A stretch of DNA of 64,000 bases, from assembly GCA_021442155.1 (NCBI GenBank), contig CM038215.1:9820976-9884975 (forward strand), given 5' to 3'. A program made the translations under genes and the position numbers. Origin of the DNA: Cymbidium sinense. Lineage: Eukaryota; Streptophyta; Magnoliopsida; Asparagales; Orchidaceae. The notes under the pieces are model-generated. The model did not search any database. It saw nothing but the letters and a program-made list of their open reading frames with translations, and was not told the DNA's origin. Numbering within the stretch: position 1 is the first letter of the stretch; every line of letters starts with the position of its first letter. This document shows positions 24,641-37,789 of the stretch, in pieces.

Positions 24641-25600
24641 AGTTGATTTCCTTGAGCTCATCGATGGTTGACTTGATCTCTTCTTTGAACTTTGGTGGTG
24701 CATTTTTGACTTCAAAATCATCTGGATCATCTAAAGTTTCTAAGCATAGCTACTCATATGAGTTAATGTGATTTGAAAAAAACCTATCAGATTCCAAATG
24801 ATTGGTAATGACTAAGCAAGTAATCATCATCATCGGACCCACTATCAATCCTAGTCCCGATCTTGATTCAGAGCTTTTGCATTTGCTCTTCCATATTCTT
24901 TCAAAGTAGTCTGACCAGTGCTTTGACTAGGTATGTGGGATTAACCCTTTCTTTGCTAAATTATGAACACAAGGCAAGTACCAATCAAAAGGTAATTCTA
25001 TTAAATCTTTATATGAATTATCCTAAAGTTCTACATCAACTTCTTGACTTGAGGATGATGCTCCTAGAAAGAACCTCTAAGTCTTCACACCTGTGGATTA
25101 CTTAGGGGCTTCCTTAACTACCAAACCCTCAACATTTTGAGAGGAATGTGCTGTTAGAGCTAAGGTTTCCAATTGGTGCCTAACAATTACACATATAGAC
25201 TTGGATACACTTATGCTTTACTTTGGAACCCTTTATCGCTCAAGTGTCACCTCCAAGGGAATCTACCGAGAAGAGTCGGGTGTGCTACCATATAAGACTC
25301 ATCATGAACTGGTACTCCTTGCTGGGACATATCTTCTATTGGGTGGTCAATAAGAAGGTTTTCCACCCCTGAGATTGCCTCTGAACTAGCCTCTTCCTCT
25401 GCCTGGTGGAGGTCAGCTTGTCCTATCCAAATGTTTGAATGGAGTAACAAACTTTGGGTAGAATCTAATGTCAGGCTCCACTTCATCCTCCAAGTCTATT
25501 TTGGCTCCCTTTTATTTTCTTTTCTTTCTTTTATTTTCTTTTTTTTTTTTTCTTTTTTCTTTTTTTTATTTTAAACTTTGGCCAAGTTCAAGAATAGACT
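24640..25600 (-). pseudogene. PR-RT linker region, Tat copy B
   Basis: This is the matching linker to 5,350-6,385. The segment 25,247-25,486 encodes 'MKWSLTLDS', an acidic 'AEEEASSEAISGVENLL' stretch and 'PTLLGRFPWR'. No catalytic motif is visible. The purine tract at 25,509-25,571 (minus-strand sense) sits between this and the protease, encoding a short Lys-rich run. Confidence 0.55.
25509..25571 (-). repeat. Purine (minus strand) tract, copy B
   Basis: TTTTC/TTTTA words on the plus strand, at the same place as the tracts of copies A and C, between PR and the linker. Confidence 0.85.
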
Positions 25601-25845
25601 TGTTGATTTTGAGGGAGGTAGTAAGCCACATCCTCATGGTTTTTGAGATCTCCTCCATACCCTGAAAGGATGAACTATATGGGATATGTTGTATCCATGG
25701 TCTCCCAACCAAAACATTGAAATATGTATGCAAGTCTATAATGAAACTTGGCTTGGTCTTCCAATCATCTATCTCCAAGGGCAACACTATGGAGTCTAAG
25801 GCCTTGACCTCACTTTTGGAGTGATTCAATCTTCCCATCTTAGAC
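25600..25845 (-). pseudogene. Aspartic protease remnant (C-terminal part), Tat copy B
   Basis: The minus strand encodes 'SEVKALDSIVLPLEIDDW', 'FIIDLHTYFNVLVGRPWIQ' and then 'INKSILELGQSLK'. The GRPWI motif and the LPLEI..W segment are conserved plant Ty3/gypsy protease features. The LHQ-KFV end kept in copies A and C is deleted here. The DTG-bearing N-terminal part is missing: the sequence changes at about 25,845 to block X, as in copy A. The frame is open from 25,838 to 25,566 but lacks the active site. Confidence 0.8.
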
Positions 25846-27546
25846 TTAGGAGTCTTAACACTAAGACTTTCTTAGTCATAAGACACTTCTAACAATTAGG
25901 TAAACACTTAACCTAAGCCTAGACATAGAAGGGTTAACCATAGGATTATGCTATGTTATGAATTATGGATTAGGATAATTCATCTACCGTACAACCCAAA
26001 TCCAATCCATATTCACCTTCTCAAACCAAACCTCAAATTCAATTCAAACATCAAATTCAAATCCAAACCCAAATTCCAAAAATAAATGATTGAAGCCTAT
26101 GATCAAATCCAAACTTTAAACCCTTCCTAAGCTAGAGGACCTATCCCATGGGCTTAGCCAAATCTTAATCCAAATCATTCCAAAATCAATTGATTTTCTC
26201 ATAATCAATTTATATCTTCAATCATCTTTTGAAATATAAATTAAATCTACATTCAAATGATCAAAACTAAATCAAACTAAATCAAATTAAATCAAAACCC
26301 TTCCTAAGCCATATGACCTATCCCATGGACTTAGCCAAATCTTAATCCAAATCAAGTCATACACAATTGATTTTCTCACAAATCAATCATATTTTCAATC
26401 ATCTTCACAAATTTAAATGAAATATATATTTAAATCATCAAAACTAAATCAAACCAAATCAAAATCCAAACCTAAGCCACATGACCCAACTCCATGGACT
26501 TAGCCAAATTCTTTCAATCAAAAACCCAAATTCAATTGATTTTCTCATGAATCAATCATACCTTCAATCATATTCACAAATATAAATAAAATCTACAATC
26601 ATCAAGCCAAACCAAAATCAACCCGAGTCAAACCCAACTTAACCCTTTTGACTTGAAATGTTCAAATGAACCAAAACCCATTTGAACCTAAGCTAATTGT
26701 AATTGAATTTATATATCAATCCCAAATCCATATATAAACTCAACTAAATCAAACTCAACCAAAAATCAAGCCAACTAAACCCAATTGGTCCACTTGACCC
26801 AAAGTGGCCAATTTGACCTATTTGACCCAGGTTCTAATCCTACCCAAATTAGATTGAACCAAGTTGATCAAAACCTCCCATCATGATTATTGATCTCCCT
26901 AGGTTAATAAATTGTCACAAGTTTGGTCAAACCAAATCAACTTGGTCATTTGACCAAGTCAACCCCTTAACCCATATGAACCCAAACTAGCCAAATTGCA
27001 ACTTAAGCCAAATCCCTTGAAACCAATGATTCATAGCAAATCAAAATCAATATTTGAATATGACTTGACCTTCAATTGAGTCAAACCAAACCCAATTGGC
27101 CCTCTTGACCCAAGTTGACCCAAATTGACCTAAAAGACCAAATTGGGTCAAATCAAAATATAAACCAAATTAATTGTAACCAATGGCTCAAGTTCATTAA
27201 AAATTGATTGTTAAACTTGACTAAAGCCATGATTGGACCCAATTGAACCCAATTGACCTACTTAACCTAAATTGACCTAAAGGTTCAAGTTGGCCTAAAT
27301 CAAAACCAAATCCAAATTAATTGAAGCCAAAGCCTACAATCATCTTCAATTGGTCAACTAAACTCAAACCAACACCCAACCCAAGCTAATTTGGCCAATT
27401 TGGTCAAATTAGTAAACTTAACCCATTTGACCCAAATGAATTCAAATGAGCCAAAATCAAATATAAGCCAAACTAAACCAAAGCAATTGAACCAAAACAT
27501 CCCAAATGATCATATGAACTTGGCCCAACCCTTATTTTGACCCAAT

Positions 27547-27562
27547 TTGACCAATTGGTCAA
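27547..27562. promoter_or_regulatory. Perfect 16-bp palindrome of two TTGACC half sites
   Basis: The bases TTGACCAATTGGTCAA read the same on both strands and hold two W-box cores (TTGACC) in inverted orientation. A one-mismatch version is at 8,243-8,258. A regulatory role is inference only; the surrounding sequence is low complexity and rich in the same words. Confidence 0.4.
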
Positions 27563-30239
27563 CTTGACCCAACCTAACCCATTTTGACCTAAATGAGTCA
27601 AATTGAGCCAAACCTAATCAAATTCACTCCAATTGACTTGAAATTTGGGCTAACCCACTTTTGGCTCATTTTAAATCTACCCAAATCAAATACAATGCTA
27701 AATGATCATTCTACCCTTGGATCAAGGGAATCACATTAGATAAATCACCCATGTAAGTGGTCATTTCCATTCCTTGGCCATAAGGTACTCTCCCAATGGT
27801 CCACCTAGGCACCTAGACACCCAACCGACCCAAGGGGGTGGTTGAGTCGGCCATGACCCATGGGAGGTGAAATCACCTCACCCTCCCCATTGGAGTATTT
27901 GAAACCCATAGGACACCCATGATTCCTCTTTGGCAGCCACCTCCACACTTTCAACAAACCAAGCCGAGCCAACTCACCTCCTCCCTGCAACCCATGACTC
28001 CCTGAGATGGCTAGATAACCATTAGAAGCCAAACTTGATCCCACTATCCAATCAAGATGAAGTATAGACCCCATCATTTCCACTCAAACAAACAAAAAAT
28101 CATTCATCGAGCCCTCTACCCAAAGATGAGTTAGAGCCATTCGTTAAGCTCCCAAGCACATTCCTTGATAAAAAATGCATTCCCATCCTTCCTGAAATAG
28201 GACACTCTTTTTTTTGACATAACTTTCCCATTTCTCCATTGAACTCAAATTAACTTTGCACGCACCTTTCCTAGGCCTCGTTGAGCAAGAACGAATCATC
28301 TTCCAAGCTTTTCGAGCACCAGAGGTGGGACTTTGATCAAAGTTGAGCTCAAAATCATTAGTTTATGGCATTTCAAGCCAATGTCAAGGAATTAATCCAA
28401 TTGTTACGGACTTCATCTCCACTAGATAAAGTTTCTCAATCGCTCGAGCTGCCTTGAACTTCCATGAGGTATGCTTCCAAAATAGATCCTTAGAAAAAAT
28501 GGGTTGGAGCTTTTGCGTAAAACTTGCATCTCATGTGATCTTGATCATTGGATCCCTCCGATCATGTCGAAGGTGTGGGATCCTTTTGAGTTGATCCAGT
28601 AAGCTCGAATCAAGTGAGCAATGGTAGATGGACACCATTTTTCCTCACTCGTGTGATGCTAAATGACACACCGTCCATTCTGCATGATCATAATGAATGG
28701 TTGTGATTAGATTCGCTAGATCGATCTGATTTAATCTTATTAAGCTATGGGATTAATCATAGTCGTCTGATCTTAGATCGAATGGTGGACGAGAAAGCAC
28801 GTCCACCACCGCCACGGTGAAGTCGATAAGTTTTATAGCCAATCTGCGGTACATAGAAAGCAATACATTAGCACGCCACATGGCCAATAGGATTAGGATT
28901 TAATTAGGCTTAATTAATTGTTTTTAATGGTTGAAACTTTTGAAAATCATAAAAAATCATAGAGAATAAAAAATTCAAATAAATACTCATTTTAACGGTA
29001 TTTCAGAAGATAATTAATTAATAAAGATGTTAATTAAGTTTGAACAGTAATTAAGATTTAATTACAAAATTAATTAGCTTAATTACTCCATAATTACTTG
29101 AGCAATTAATCCCAAATTTTATGGGTTAATTTAGTAGGATGACCTCTACCTCCCATGATTTTCTTGGGATTTATTGCTCACTTAATTAGAAAAATTGACT
29201 AATTAAACCTTAACTACTCTTTAAGTTAATTAATGATTTATTAATCTCATGAATAGTAATTGGTTAATTAATTTTATTAATCATTGTTCAATAGTAAGTG
29301 AACTAAGGAATAGGTTGGGACCCCTTTCCCAAGTTCATTTCACCCTATTTTTAAAATAAAATTAATTAAGGTTTAACTAATTAATTAAATTAGTTAATCA
29401 AATTGAAATCATAATCACATCTGACCTTAATTAATTAAATCATGGGGTAGATCTTTAGCCATTTAATAACCTAGAGGAGTTTAATGAAAATATGGTTAGT
29501 CCACATGTGTGGAAAACCAAAAGAGTAATTAATTAAGTCTCATAATTAATTAACTATTAATCATGAGCAAATTGCATTAGGCCCCTTTTATTTCTTAGAT
29601 CATTACAAGTTTATTTTCCATGCATATCATGTTGGCTCATAATTATTTAGTTAATTACTTTAAGGTGACATAGGTAAGGGTAATTAATTCATCTAATTAA
29701 GGGTTCAACTTAATTAACCCATAAAATCAACTTAATTATATTTTAATTAAATCAAATCACTAATGTGGGAATGGGTTTAAAACAACAAGTGATGATTTCT
29801 CTTATCCTCTTTAAATCAAATTAAATCTAGAACTTTATTAATAAAGAAGCTTTTGTTTGCTTTTAAATAATCTTATTTGATTTGATTGTCCTTAAGAACT
29901 AGTTTGTTTGAATGAATCACATGCTTATATTTGATTGTCCTCTTTCCAATCATGTTAAATTTGGTATGTCATTTGAAATCATGCATCCATCTTTTCAAAA
30001 TCAAGTAAAATAAAATGGATTTCCTTTATGTAAGTTTGCATGTGGTTGTTTAATTTAATATATGCATGGCTATTATAATAATTAAATCCAAATGTATTTT
30101 TCAAAAGCTTATAAATGAATAATAATATGTGTTATGATGCTAGTTATAAGTACATAAGAAATGCATGTGCTTATCGCTTAAGTGTATGAATGTTGAGTTC
30201 TTTTCCTCAATTCAAGTGTGATTTATATAAGATTGAATG

Positions 30240-30860
30240 CTAATTGGTATATAGTTTGAACATCCTAGAACATGAGTTTTAGGTAGCCCTAAGGAGGTCA
30301 TTTGTTTACCTCACTTCCTAGTTTAACAATGGCATGTACCCATTTGATTTCATTATTATCTATTTCAACATTATAATTTGGATAGAGCTTTAATTCATAT
30401 ATATAAATGATTCAATCAAAAAAATATACAATCTTTGCATGGTTTTTCTTCCCTCATTTATGTATACATCCATGTGTGTCCAAGAAAAGCATGTATATAG
30501 TCTAGACATCTCGAGAATATGAGGCTTTTGTTAGCCCCAAGGAGGTCATTTGATTACCTCACTTCCCTGGTTTAACAATGACATGTACTTGCCTATATCT
30601 TTGTACATGTATATGTGTATGTGATTAGTGAATGAAAATCCCATTTACATTAAAATTGCAAGCTTTCATAATTGACTAAGTGGTTGAATTAATTAGCCAT
30701 ATGATTTGGAGCTTACTTTATATGTTTATGTATATGAATTTACATATGTTTGAATGCAAATGGGTATATAGTCTGGACATCCTGAGAATATGAGGCTTTA
30801 GCAAGCTCCGAGGAGGTCATTTGATTACCTCACTTCACTGGTTTAACAATGGCACATTCT
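30240..30860. repeat. Triplet of ~250-270-bp repeats in block X copy 3
   Basis: These are the same three units as at 10,773-11,380. The 'ggaggtcatttgattacc' cores start near 30,291, 30,539 and 30,810 (spacing 248 and 271). The order of short and long spacing is the same as in copy 1, so the triplet was inherited as a whole. Confidence 0.85.
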
Positions 30861-32924
30861 TATTTAATTTCATTCTTATGTCCTTTTTGTTTAAGAATTT
30901 GGATAAAGTTTTAAATTAATATGTTTAAACAATTCAATCAAATAAAATATAAATTGTAAACATGCACATACATTCATCATTTAAGTGTGCTAAAATATGT
31001 TGCATGTATAGATACACTTAGGATTAAATCATATGCATGTTACATGTGATGGAAAGGAATGATTTAATATATGTCATGTGGTAGTAATTTAATTAAATTA
31101 ATCTTAAGATGCCTTTCATTTTGAATAGGATTATTTAATGTGAACCTAAACTTAGGATTAATTAAATCATTTAATAATCCATTCACTAAAGAGAACTAAA
31201 TCAAATTAATATACTTTAAAAGTGACTTAAGGTAGGGATGAAAGAGGTCAATCTTCTTTTCCTCTCTCTATATAACACTTAGTTGCTAAGTGTAATCAAA
31301 TGATATAAAGAAAAATACAAATTAAAATTCTCAAATAAATTAAACTACCACAAGTGTAATCAACATTTCATGTTAAATTGAATCCTTCTACACTTAGAAA
31401 ATACAACACTAATGCCTAACAAGACTTACCACACAAGCATTAACACACACATTAGAATTGAGTCATCACTTCTAGCTCTAACTTAGGATGGTGTATGATG
31501 TGATGTATGTTTTGTTTTATGATGTATTATTTTAGATTGGATGTTAGGGTGTATGTTTCATAGTCTAGATGATAGTCCAATATTAGCCTAACCATGTTTT
31601 CTACAAGGGATTGTGCTTAAGGGATGCTTAAAAATAAATTGCTTGGGATTATATGTATGTTTAACTAACCTCTATTTTTGGTGTAGTTAGATTTACTTTT
31701 CCCACATAAATGTAATTTTTGCAATAGAATTAGGATTAGTGCTATGGGAGATTAGGATGAGCGGGTCAAAAGGCTTTGTCGGGTGCCTGTGATGCCTTTG
31801 AAGCAAGCACCATCCAAATCAAAGAAGGGACCAAATCGAAATGGAGATATGAAGAAAGAAGACCCCATAGCATTTAATACAATTATAATTATTCTTTCAT
31901 ATTCCAGTTATATATAAGGGTAGAGCATACCCATATTTTCTCTCTTCTTGTAATGAATTACTCGACCGGCCTTTTATTCTTTTATGATAGTTTATATAGT
32001 TGTTTGATGTTATGTTTACATTGTGCATTACGATAGTGTACTTTTTATAGTTTCTTAAATGATTGATGCTTTAATGTGTGGCTTCGATATGATTAGGCTC
32101 TTAGCAAAAAAATAACTTTTCTACCCAACTAATCACTCATAACTAAATATTAAATAACTCATAACCTCATCATAAAGCCTAATACATAAATAAGATAATT
32201 AAATGATTTAGCAAACCCTTAGTTGTATATTGTTTCACATCATGCATGCATATTCTTTCTCTCTTGAACATGAATGATCTCCATCCTTGCATGATAAAGG
32301 AATGCTTGACCTTTGAGCATCCCTTATGGTGGAGAACACCTTCTAGCTGATTTGACCCATAACCTATTTCATCATGCATTTAGGCATAACAAATCCTAAA
32401 GCCTCTATCAAAATAATGTCTCTAAAATGAAATAAAATTTGAAAAGATTTTGCATCTATAGATTAAGTCATATGCTCATACCACTCATGTTCTAGTCTCT
32501 TAAGGAGTTTGTTTATTAGTCTCTTTTTATTTAAATAACTGCCCTAGCTATTTTGTAATTCAAAAGATCAACTACATGGTTTTAAAATGGTAGGAGGAGT
32601 TAGTCACCCAAGTTATAAGTCTAGAAGTCAGACAATTTATTCTCTCTTATGGAGGTAAATCTTTATGTCCACCTATCGCTTAGATTTAGGTCATGCTTTA
32701 GCTCGTACTAAAGGTTCCTTGATTTAGGATCCGAGGTAGCTATTTTTTTGGGCTATGAGCATAAATCCTCACCTCTTAGGCATTCCCACAACCTTGTATT
32801 GGTGGATTATAAGCCTTAGTAATCTAATTAAATTTCAACTCAAAACATATAGATCTCTTCAACTTCAAAATTATAAAGCCCAACTATAGGATAGACTGGA
32901 ATGCTCACTAGGCCCTAGTATCAT

Positions 32925-34640
32925 TGGATTACCTTATCTAAGAAATTAATTTTACTTTGTGTATTTTAGGTTCTCTATGATTTTCTGTGCATTTTCATTT
33001 TTTGCATTTTCTAGTTGTTTCACTCTTGTTTGGTTTGTGTTTTAATACTTGGGAGATCTCTTTGAGGTGGTGGATGGCTATTCACCTCTTTGTTGGAGAG
33101 GTGTTCTCTTTGGTGAATATTTTATTTAGGGATCTAAATGTCAATAGCTTCATGTGTGCCTTGATATTGGTGGCCACTTTTTTGGGTTATTATGTGCTTT
33201 TTTGGTTTACTTAATTGGTCTTGGTTTTGCCTCTAGTTTTGGGTGGTTATTTCCTTACATAGGATGCTTTTTAAAGCTATTTTTGGTTAGTGGTATGTTG
33301 TTTGCTACTACCCTCTACATGGCTATCTTGGTGGCTATTATTTGATGGCTATCGATCTTTCACTCTTAGTTTTATGGGCCTTTTGGTGGTTTTATGTCCT
33401 GGATGAGGTTTGGTCTATTTTCCTTGCCACTCTAGTTGGCTATTTTGGTTGGTCCTCCTAGGTGTGGCTTTTTTGTCCTGATTGGTGATTACCATTTGTT
33501 TCTTGGTTATTTTGGTGTGGTTTCACTATGTTTGTCTTTCTCTATGTTGGGATTGCCTCCCTTTACTAGTTGTTTCCTTATCAGAGTTGGCTCATCTGCT
33601 TCTTTGTTAATTGGATGGTTGGTCTTGTGGGCTGGCTGGTTTGGTTGGTTGTGCTGGTTGGTTTGGTTTTCTTTTGGTTTTCTTTGATGTTATTGCGCTA
33701 GGGTTGACCTTTTAGTGGCTTTTCTTTGTTGGTTTGGCCTTATGGTGGTTGTGTATTGTTTTCTTGTGGCTATCTTACTATTTTGATGGAGGTATTGCCG
33801 CCTTTTTATTTCTTGCCTCTGTATGGGTTGGATTGTGGTCGTTAGTGTTGGCCTTGACCTTTAATCTGGTTTGGAATTATTGGTTTCTTGGTGCTAGTTG
33901 TAGTTACTATTTTGGTCTTGGGTTGTTGCTTGTGGTTGTCTGGTGACTCTAGTGGGTTTGGTTCCTATCCATGGTGGGTTTGTTTTCTGGGTGATATCTT
34001 GGCAGCTGCTCTTTCATTTCTACTATGGTGGTTTTGTTGATGCTACTTCCTTTCGGGCTTGGTGGCCTTTAGTCGGCTGGGTGTTTGGGCCGCCTTTTTG
34101 TTTGTGCCGCAGTACTAGAGAATTGTTGACTTTCACTTTGGAGGATTGCCTCACGATGTAAGTGGGCTATGATGGTCGGGATGATTTTGATTATCTTTTG
34201 GTAGCATATGTGATCAGAACCCTTCTTTTGAAGTCTGATGCTCACATTTGTGGTTGCCTCAAGATGTGTGACTATGCCTGAGCATTATTAGAAATTTTCT
34301 CTTATATTGCTCTTTTATTATCTATTAAAGCTTGATTTTCTAGCTATGCTAATTACTATTTCTAGTTGCTTGCAGGATTCTTTTACATGTTCTCTGGTTT
34401 TGGATCCTTGATGTGGATTGTGCAACTCTCAAAAGACTTTGACTCTAGTAGTGGCTTTGGTGATCGTCCATTTCTTATTTCTTATTTGTTTTTAGTCTTT
34501 TATTGCTTTTATTTAGTTTCCTTGCTTTTGTATTAGATAGGGTATTTTTCTCCAAGCTAAATGTAAATGGAATTATTCCCTCTTAAGGACCTTGTACTCC
34601 TTTCTTTGTGGCAATAAAATTCTCCCTTTATGGGTTTCCT
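32925..34640 (+). mobile_element. LINE-like (non-LTR) 3' tail 1, T/G-rich, 5' truncated
   Basis: The block is rich in TTGG, GGTT and TTTT words. It ends in 'tcttaaggaccttgtactcc', then 'gtggcaataaaattctccc' (a polyadenylation-like signal) and an A-run that merges with telomere-like repeats at 34,640. It shares its last ~500 bp by family resemblance with 47,805-49,672, for example 'aacccttcttt' followed by 'gatgctca'. A 3' end with AATAAA and A-run and no LTR suggests a plant LINE. No RT motif is visible, so a different retroposed transcript remains possible. Its several plus-strand frames (33,000-34,160) are hydrophobic, Trp/Phe/Leu-rich products of the base composition. Confidence 0.45.
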
Positions 34641-36840
34641 TAAAACCCTAAACCATAAACCCTAAACCCTAAACCATAAACCCAAATCTAAACCAAACCC
34701 TAAACTAAGCCTAAACCCTAAAGCTAAGACCTAAACCTAAACTAAATAAAACCTAAAAATAAAATAAATAAAAACCTAAACCAAAATAAAATAAAAAAAT
34801 AAAATAATAAACCTAAACCTAAAGAAAATAAAATAAAAAATAAAACTAATAAAATAAAATAAATAAAACCTAAACTAAACTAAAAAATAAAACCTAAATA
34901 TAAATAAAAAATTAAACCTAAAATAAAATAAAATAAACCTTAAATAAAAAACTAAACCTAAACCTAAAAAATAAACCTAAAATAAAACCTAAATAATAAA
35001 AAAATAAACCTAAACCCTAATATAAAAAAAACCTAAACCTAAAATAAACAAAATAGAATAAACCTAAACCTAAACTAAAATAAACTAAACTAAGATAAAT
35101 AAAACCTAAAACTAAACCTAAGCCTTAAACTAAATAAAATAAAATAAACTAAAAATAAACCTAAACTAAAAATAAAACTAAACCTAAAATAAAAATGTAA
35201 AACCTAAACCAAAAAAATAAAATAAAACCTAAATAACTAAAATAAAACCTAAACCTAAAAGAAAAATAAAATAAAAAAAAACTAAAATAAACTTAAACCT
35301 AAATCTAAACCTAAAAAATAAACTAAAATGAATAACCTAAACTAAAATAAATAAACTAAATTAAATAAAAATAAAAAATAAACTTCAATAATATAAAAAA
35401 ATAAAATAAAATAAAATAAATAAAAAATAAACTAAATAAACCTAAACCTACTAAAACTTTTTAAAACTAAACCTAAAATAAACTAAACCCTAAATCCTAA
35501 ATAAAAATAAACTAAATAAAACCCTAAAAAAAAATAAACCCTAAACATAAATCCTAAATAAAAATAAACTAAACCTAAACTAAACTAACTATAAAATTTA
35601 AACTAAACCTAAATACAACCCTAAACCTCCTAAACTTAAACCTAAAACTATAAACCTAAATACTAAACTAAACCCTAAACTTTAAACCTAAAACCCTAAA
35701 CTTAAACTATAAACCCTAAACCAAAACCTAAACCTGTTAAAATAAACTTAAACCTAAAACTTAATCTAAAATACTAAACCCTAAATTAACCTAAAACCTA
35801 ACCCTAAACCCTACACCCTAAACCTAAAACTAAAACCCTAAACCTAAACTCTAAATCAAGTTTAAACTCCCTAAACTAAAGCTAACCCTAAACCAACCCT
35901 AAACCTATACCTGAACCTAAATCTAAACCCTAAACCCTAAACCCTAAACCTAAACACTAAACCCTAAAACCTAAACTAAACCCTAAATCCTAAACACTAA
36001 ACCCTAAACCATAAACCCTAAACCCTATCCCTAAACCCTAAACCCTAAACCCTAAACCCTAAAACCCTAAACCCATAAAATAAAATAAATAAAAACTAAA
36101 TGTTAAATAAAAATAAAAAAATTAAAATAAAATAAATAAAGGACTAAATCAAAACCTAAACCTAAAAATAAAACCTAAACTCTAAACTAAAAAAAAACCT
36201 AAACCTAAAGTAAAAATAAAATAAATAAAGTAAAGTAAACTTAAACCTAAACTAAAATAAACTAAACTTAAATAAAGAAAATCTAAACCTAAACCTAAAA
36301 TAAACTAAACCTAAACCTAAACCTAAACTAAATAAAATAAAATAAACTAAAAATAAACCTAAGCCTAAACTAAATATAAAACCTAAAAATAAACCTAAAA
36401 TAATAACCTAAAACCTAAACCTAAAAAAATAAAATAAAAACCTAAACCTAAAAAATAAAATAAAAATAAAACTCAACTAAAAAAATACCTAAACCTAAAA
36501 AAAAAACTAAAATAAAAAACCTAAACTAAAATAAATAAAATAAACTAAATAAAAATAAAAAATAAACCTAAATAAAAAAAAATAAAATAAACTTAAATAA
36601 ATAAAAAATACACTAAATAAACCTAAACCTACCGATTTACTTACTTTAAAAAAACCCTAAACGCTAAACCCTAAAAAAACCCTAAACCTACAACCCTAAA
36701 CCTACATCCCTAAATCCTAAACCCTAAACCCTAAACCATAAACCCTAAAACCCTAAACCCTAAACCCCAAACCGTAAAGCCTAAAGCCTAAACCCTAAAC
36801 TGACCCTAAACCCTAAACCCAAAACTAACCCTAAACCCTA
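34640..36840. repeat. Interstitial telomere-like array 2 with ~1.18-kb higher-order repeat
   Basis: The array alternates between CCCTAAA-rich parts (34,640-34,740; 35,460-36,075; 36,650-36,840) and CCTAAA/AAATAAA-rich parts (34,740-35,440; 36,075-36,620). Two landmarks recur in the same order: 'cctaaactaaaataaac' at 35,069 and 36,246 (1,177 bp apart), and 'aaataaacctaaacctac' at about 35,435 and 36,616 (about 1,181 bp apart). Runs of exact CCCTAAA units occur near 36,030-36,065. Confidence 0.9.
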
Positions 36841-37307
36841 AGAATGGGCAGAACCTTGATGGCAAGAAAATCATTGTCAACTAGGCTTAGTCTAGATCGG
36901 TGTGGAGGCTAAGGTGGAGAACGCTATCTAGTAGGTGGGGATCTGGAGGTGGGATGAGGTGGTGGTTAGAGCAGTGGTGGTTATGGAGGCGGGAGGAGTA
37001 ACATTGGTTACTGCTGTGGTGGTGGTAGAGGAAGAGATTAGGGATATGATGGAGAATCCCACTACTCGAGAGGTGGGGGTAGTTCTGATGGGAACTAGAG
37101 AAATTGAAGAATGGCTCTTCCGAACTGCTACTTATGGAATTGTGTCTTTATAGTAAAGACGGTTCTACTTATCTAGGGTTTTTGATTTATTTTATGGGTG
37201 CTCATTTTTTATCTATGTCATCACTTGTGTCTTATAAAACTTGGTGTGCTACTTTGTTGATGAAATTGAAAAGAAGAAATGTTGAATCTGAATTTGTTCT
37301 AAAAAAA
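36841..37307 (+). pseudogene. Glycine-rich RNA-binding protein (GRP) retropseudogene 1, 5' truncated
   Basis: The plus strand begins inside the RRM end: aat ggg cag aac ctt gat ggc reads N-G-Q-N-L-D-G, followed by K-K-I-I-V-N. Stops lie where Glu and Gln of the usual 'VNEAQSR' are expected. A degenerate Gly/Tyr-rich part follows (GGT/GGA codons to ~37,030), then 'SSDGN' and 'RN' flanking a TAG in place of the Trp of the plant GRP C-terminus (DGNWRN), then a 3' UTR with 'ttatctagggtttttgattt' and a terminal A-run at 37,300. Telomere-like repeats flank both ends. Plant GRPs bind RNA in nucleus and cytoplasm, but this copy cannot encode one. The A-run indicates retroposition. Confidence 0.8.
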
Positions 37308-37695
37308 CCTTAAACCCTAAACTCTAAACTGTAAACTAAAACTTAAACCCTAAACTTAAACTAAATTAAACCCTAAACCCCAAAACCTCAACATAAACCC
37401 TAAAACCTAAACCTTAAAAACCCTAAACTAAAACCCTAAACCAAACTAAACTAAACCTAAACTAAACTAAAACTCTAAACCCTAAAACCAAACCCTAAAC
37501 CTAAACCCTAAACCCTAAACCCTAAAACCCTAAACCTAAAACCTAAACCCTAAACCTAAGCCTAAACCCCAAACTAAACCTAAATTTAAAGCCTAAACCT
37601 AAACCCTAAACCCCAAACCTAAACCTAAACCCTAAACCCTAAACCTAAACCAACCCTAAACCTAACCCTAAAAAACCCTAAACCCTAAACCTTGA
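37305..37695. repeat. Interstitial telomere-like array 3
   Basis: CCCTAAA, CCTAAA and CTAAA words follow directly on the A-run of GRP pseudogene 1. There are exact CCCTAAA tandem pairs around 37,505-37,525 and 37,630. The array ends at 'cccttgaataaag'-like unique DNA near 37,690. Confidence 0.9.
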
Positions 37696-37789
37696 ATAAA
37701 GATGTCATTAGTGAAGAAGTAAAGAATGACCTAATCTAACATATTTATGGTAGTTAAAGAAAATGTTTTCAAGAGACTTTCCTTGACTA

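Larger units (their letters stand above)
19110..25845 (-). mobile_element. Ty3/gypsy Tat-lineage retrotransposon, copy B (decayed)
   Basis: The second Tat copy is colinear with copy A from its tandem-repeat tail (19,110-21,470) through INT, aRH, RH-RT and linker to the truncated protease at 25,600-25,845. Block X follows at once on the right, with the same PR/X junction as in copy A. The aRH domain is the best preserved of all copies, and the INT keeps the first catalytic Asp in one frame. Frameshifts and stops are frequent throughout. It differs from A mainly by short deletions. Confidence 0.85.
25845..32925 (-). repeat. Block X, copy 3
   Basis: This full-length X is colinear with 6,640-13,470. 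It contains the CA-rich part (25,900-27,900), a segment around 27,905-28,020 that is absent from copy 1, the TAATTAA-rich part (about 28,900-29,800), the triplet repeat (30,240-30,860) and the 'gatgcctttgaagcaagc' anchor (31,788). It stops at about 32,925, where the LINE-like tail begins. A minus-strand frame at 27,805-28,083 has no visible conserved domain. Confidence 0.7.

Noticed and set aside
34640..36840. CRISPR-like or functional telomere array
   Set aside because: There are no unique spacers between constant repeats. CCCTAAA is the plant telomere word, but the array is degenerate and flanked by retroelement DNA on both sides, so it is neither a CRISPR nor a chromosome end.
36935..37313. 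Two plus-strand frames as intact small proteins
   Set aside because: They are out-of-frame readings of GRP pseudogene 1 and its 3' UTR.
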